Assembly: GCA_009792885.1 (NCBI GenBank)
Contig: WMCF01000016.1
Span: forward strand, 14,156,662-14,220,661
From: Eremophila alpestris peregrina
Lineage: Eukaryota; Chordata; Aves; Passeriformes; Alaudidae
Length of the DNA stretch: 64,000 nucleotides
Reading direction: 5' to 3'
Both the position numbers and the translations under genes were made by a program. This document shows, piece by piece, positions 61,801 through 64,000 of the stretch. The notes under the pieces were generated by a model. That model ran no database searches, was not told where the DNA came from, and saw only the letters and a list, made by a program, of their open reading frames with translations. Positions within the stretch are counted from its first letter, which is position 1, and the number at the start of each line of letters is the position of its first letter.

Positions 61801-64000
61801 TGTTTTCCTATTTCTGACTTTGAAAGGTGTTTGTGGCTGTGTTCAGCTTGGCTCTGCTCTACATTTGCTGCTTTGTCCATGCATGTCTGTGTCACTTGGG
61901 TCTCTCTGTCTTTGCTAAGAGTTCAGATTATATACACAGCAAGTTGCTGAGGTCATCTGAAGTGCATTTGCATTCATTTTGTGGTAACTTGGTGATGAAT
62001 TTAAGCTCTGAAGGGCACCAAGCAATTGTGCTTATCAGTAGGAGCCTTGGTGCTCATGGTTTGCTTTTGGACTCTTTTCTAAGTTATCTTCAGCCTCAGT
62101 CATCACTGGCATCCAGGGAGCTTAACATCAGACAATTGTCTGAGTATTCATTAAGCTCCAAGTGCTTAAACAGTGAAACCTCTACAAAAGCAGCTCTGAA
62201 AGCTGAAGAAGGAAAATATAACTGCCTGTAAGGAAACTTTCCTGCTGCTAGCCATAAATCAGTAGATTTTTAGTAGCTTGTGATGAGCATCTTAATGGGG
62301 CCTATCAATCTGACTGCATTTAAAGTTTCAGCCATTGTTACATTACCCAAGTGATCACAGATCCTCTGATGGCAGAGATAACTTGGGAAAGATTTAGCAG
62401 AATGAGTTTATCTGAAACTGTGACCTGACAACTGCGATGTCTCTAACTGCCTAAAATTACTCCTGTTCATCTTTCCAGGATGCACAGAGACTGCACTGAT
62501 GCCACTCTGTCTTTTGTGGCAGCTGAGCTATTTGTCTTCTCACGTCTCCTACCTTCATTTTCTGCCTGCAGACAGCCTTCACTCCTGTCACATCTGGCCC
62601 AGGAGACTGGGGTTAAAATTCAGATAAAGGAGGTATACTAGGAAGCAGTGTGAGAGCCAGTGTCATCAGGAATTTGGGACAGTGTAAAATTCGGGCAGCT
62701 GCTGCTGCTTCCCAGTCACCTAATTCACTCTCCTCTAGCAATGGGTGCAGCACAGCTACTTGAGAGTCTCACCCTTTTTCATTTGCTCCTGTTTCAAACC
62801 CACCAGTTAAGAAAAAAGGTCTCCATAAACATCCTGTGGCTTAGGAACACGAGAAAGCATAAATTGCTGGTTTTAGGCACTTCTCTTCAACCCGCTATCC
62901 TGAAGGCTTTGAGCTGTGAAGCCCATCCATCACTCTGGGTACTGACACCAGTGCCACTGCCAGGGAAAGATCAGTCAAGCTGGATTATCCAAGTCAAAGC
63001 CAGAGACAGCTCTTGTGGGAAGTGGTTGAGAAAGTCTCATGTCTTAATTCCTTACTGTGTATGAAATAAAAAGGGGATTGTGGCACGAGGGGTGGGAATA
63101 CCCTGTTCCTCATTAACTGAATGCACAGTCTTGAAAGAGAGGGTGGAGCCCGTGTGCAAAACAGAAATCATGTTAATACAGTTTGTTTCCCCATTTTTGC
63201 CTTCCAGTGCTCTCCTCTGGGAACTGTATCCAGTCCCAGGGCTTTGCATATGAGCACACATATAGTTAGTAATAAAGATGGGTTGGTTTTTATGTGAAAA
63301 GAAAAAGGCAAACATAGGAAAATGGAGAAAACAGGCCTAGAAGATGGAGTGAAAGCTCTTGAACCATACGAGAGTGACTGCTGTGAGTGTGGGGGTGCAA
63401 AGGCAGGCCCAGCCCTCTGTCTGCACTCAGCAGTGCTGGCTGTGCTCTGGGCACCGGCTGTGAGAGCCGTCACAGCAGAGCTGTCACTGGGGCTGACAGC
63501 CTGGCTGTGCCACGGGGAATGGCTGTGACTGGTGGCATCTGTCTGTGACAGTAGTGGGGATCCCCTCTGGGGAGGAGTGGCCCTGGCAGCCCAGCACAGC
63601 ACAGGGAGCAGCTCAGGAGCTGCAGGGGAGGAGGCAATGCCTGCAAGTGTCTTTGGGGCACCCGTGTGAGCAGAGGGGAGTGATTTGCACTGGTCTGTGA
63701 GCTGCACTCTGCTGTGATCCAGTCTGCAGCCCTGTCTCTTGGCTTGGTTCAGAACATAAAGCAACTCAGAAGCGTTTTTTGTTTTATTGTTAGTTTTGTT
63801 CTTTTTGTTTGGATTTTTCTGTGGTCATTGGAAGCTGGGGCTTTCTGATAGGCACATGTGTTCCAAACCAAGCTATTTCCATCAGGACCTTTCAGGACTT
63901 TTGGTGGAAGGAGTGTGTGTGAGAACAGATTTTGCTAACCAAACCCTGTTTTCTCCTACATCCCTACTGTGGGATTTCCTGTGGGGGATGTATATGTGAC
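58863..64000. other. Unassigned sequence, no gene seen
   Basis: About 5 kb with no recognised exon, RNA gene or repeat. GC content rises near 63370-63680, where the longest open frame of the window (198 codons, minus strand, 63168-63764, starting at TTG) lies. It is rich in A, S, P and Q without a domain, overlaps other frames on both strands, and probably reflects fewer stop codons in GC-rich DNA. Confidence 0.5.

Noticed and set aside
63168..63764. Longest open frame in the window (198 codons, minus strand)
   Set aside because: It starts at TTG, is dominated by A/S/P/Q, has no recognisable domain, overlaps frames on both strands, and lies in the locally GC-rich part where stop codons are fewer.
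1..64000. CRISPR arrays, operons, prophage or other prokaryotic systems
   Set aside because: No regularly spaced repeats or packed gene strings occur. The CR1 fragments and sparse coding content show vertebrate nuclear DNA.

Overview
This is vertebrate nuclear DNA, most probably from a bird. The diagnostic signal is seven truncated CR1 (chicken repeat 1) LINE fragments. Several keep the 3' terminus typical of CR1, copies of ATTCTATG/ATTCTGTG. CR1 is also found in crocodilians and turtles. The sparse interspersed repeats (about 1.6 kb of recognisable CR1 in 64 kb), the scarcity of CpG and the absence of SINE-like or mammalian repeats fit a bird best. I cannot name the species or chromosome.

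I could not identify a protein-coding exon, tRNA, rRNA, snRNA or other structural RNA gene. Open frames are short, overlap on both strands, often start at TTG or GTG, and show no recognisable domains or paired splice sites. The exceptions are two decayed pieces of the CR1 reverse-transcriptase ORF2 (36752-36962 minus and 40651-41153 plus). The window is therefore best read as intergenic or deep intronic DNA. There is no operon-like or defence-like gene arrangement.

Layout: 1-14 kb is unassigned single-copy sequence with one short CR1 tail (1569), poly(A)/poly(T) tracts, and an AT-rich block (10.17-10.44 kb) with recurring aaaatgttt-like words. At 14.13 kb lies a well-preserved minus-strand CR1 tail. 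From 15.5 to 27 kb there are several blocks that look like regulatory or conserved non-coding elements: a local CpG cluster at 15.54-15.92 kb, and AT-rich blocks with GATA-, homeodomain- and forkhead-like words at 16.8, 18.4, 21.9 and 26.7 kb. This reading is inference only. From 27 to 36.7 kb I see nothing distinctive. An old, highly diverged minus-strand CR1 ORF2 relic (36.75 kb) precedes an AT-rich stretch (37.4-38.7 kb) and a strong minus-strand G-quadruplex motif (39.76 kb). The longest CR1 copy is at 40.65-41.19 kb. Three more plus-strand CR1 pieces lie at 50.2, 53.5 and 54.3 kb. The last 9 kb holds a 21-bp tandem duplication (55.72 kb), a perfect 11-bp hairpin (55.96 kb) and a G/T-only-like tract (58.77 kb).

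The most unusual small-scale observation is a pair of 18-bp perfect palindromes, 29.6 kb apart, that share the same core and differ at one symmetric position (22221 and 51820). No previously undescribed multi-gene system is visible.
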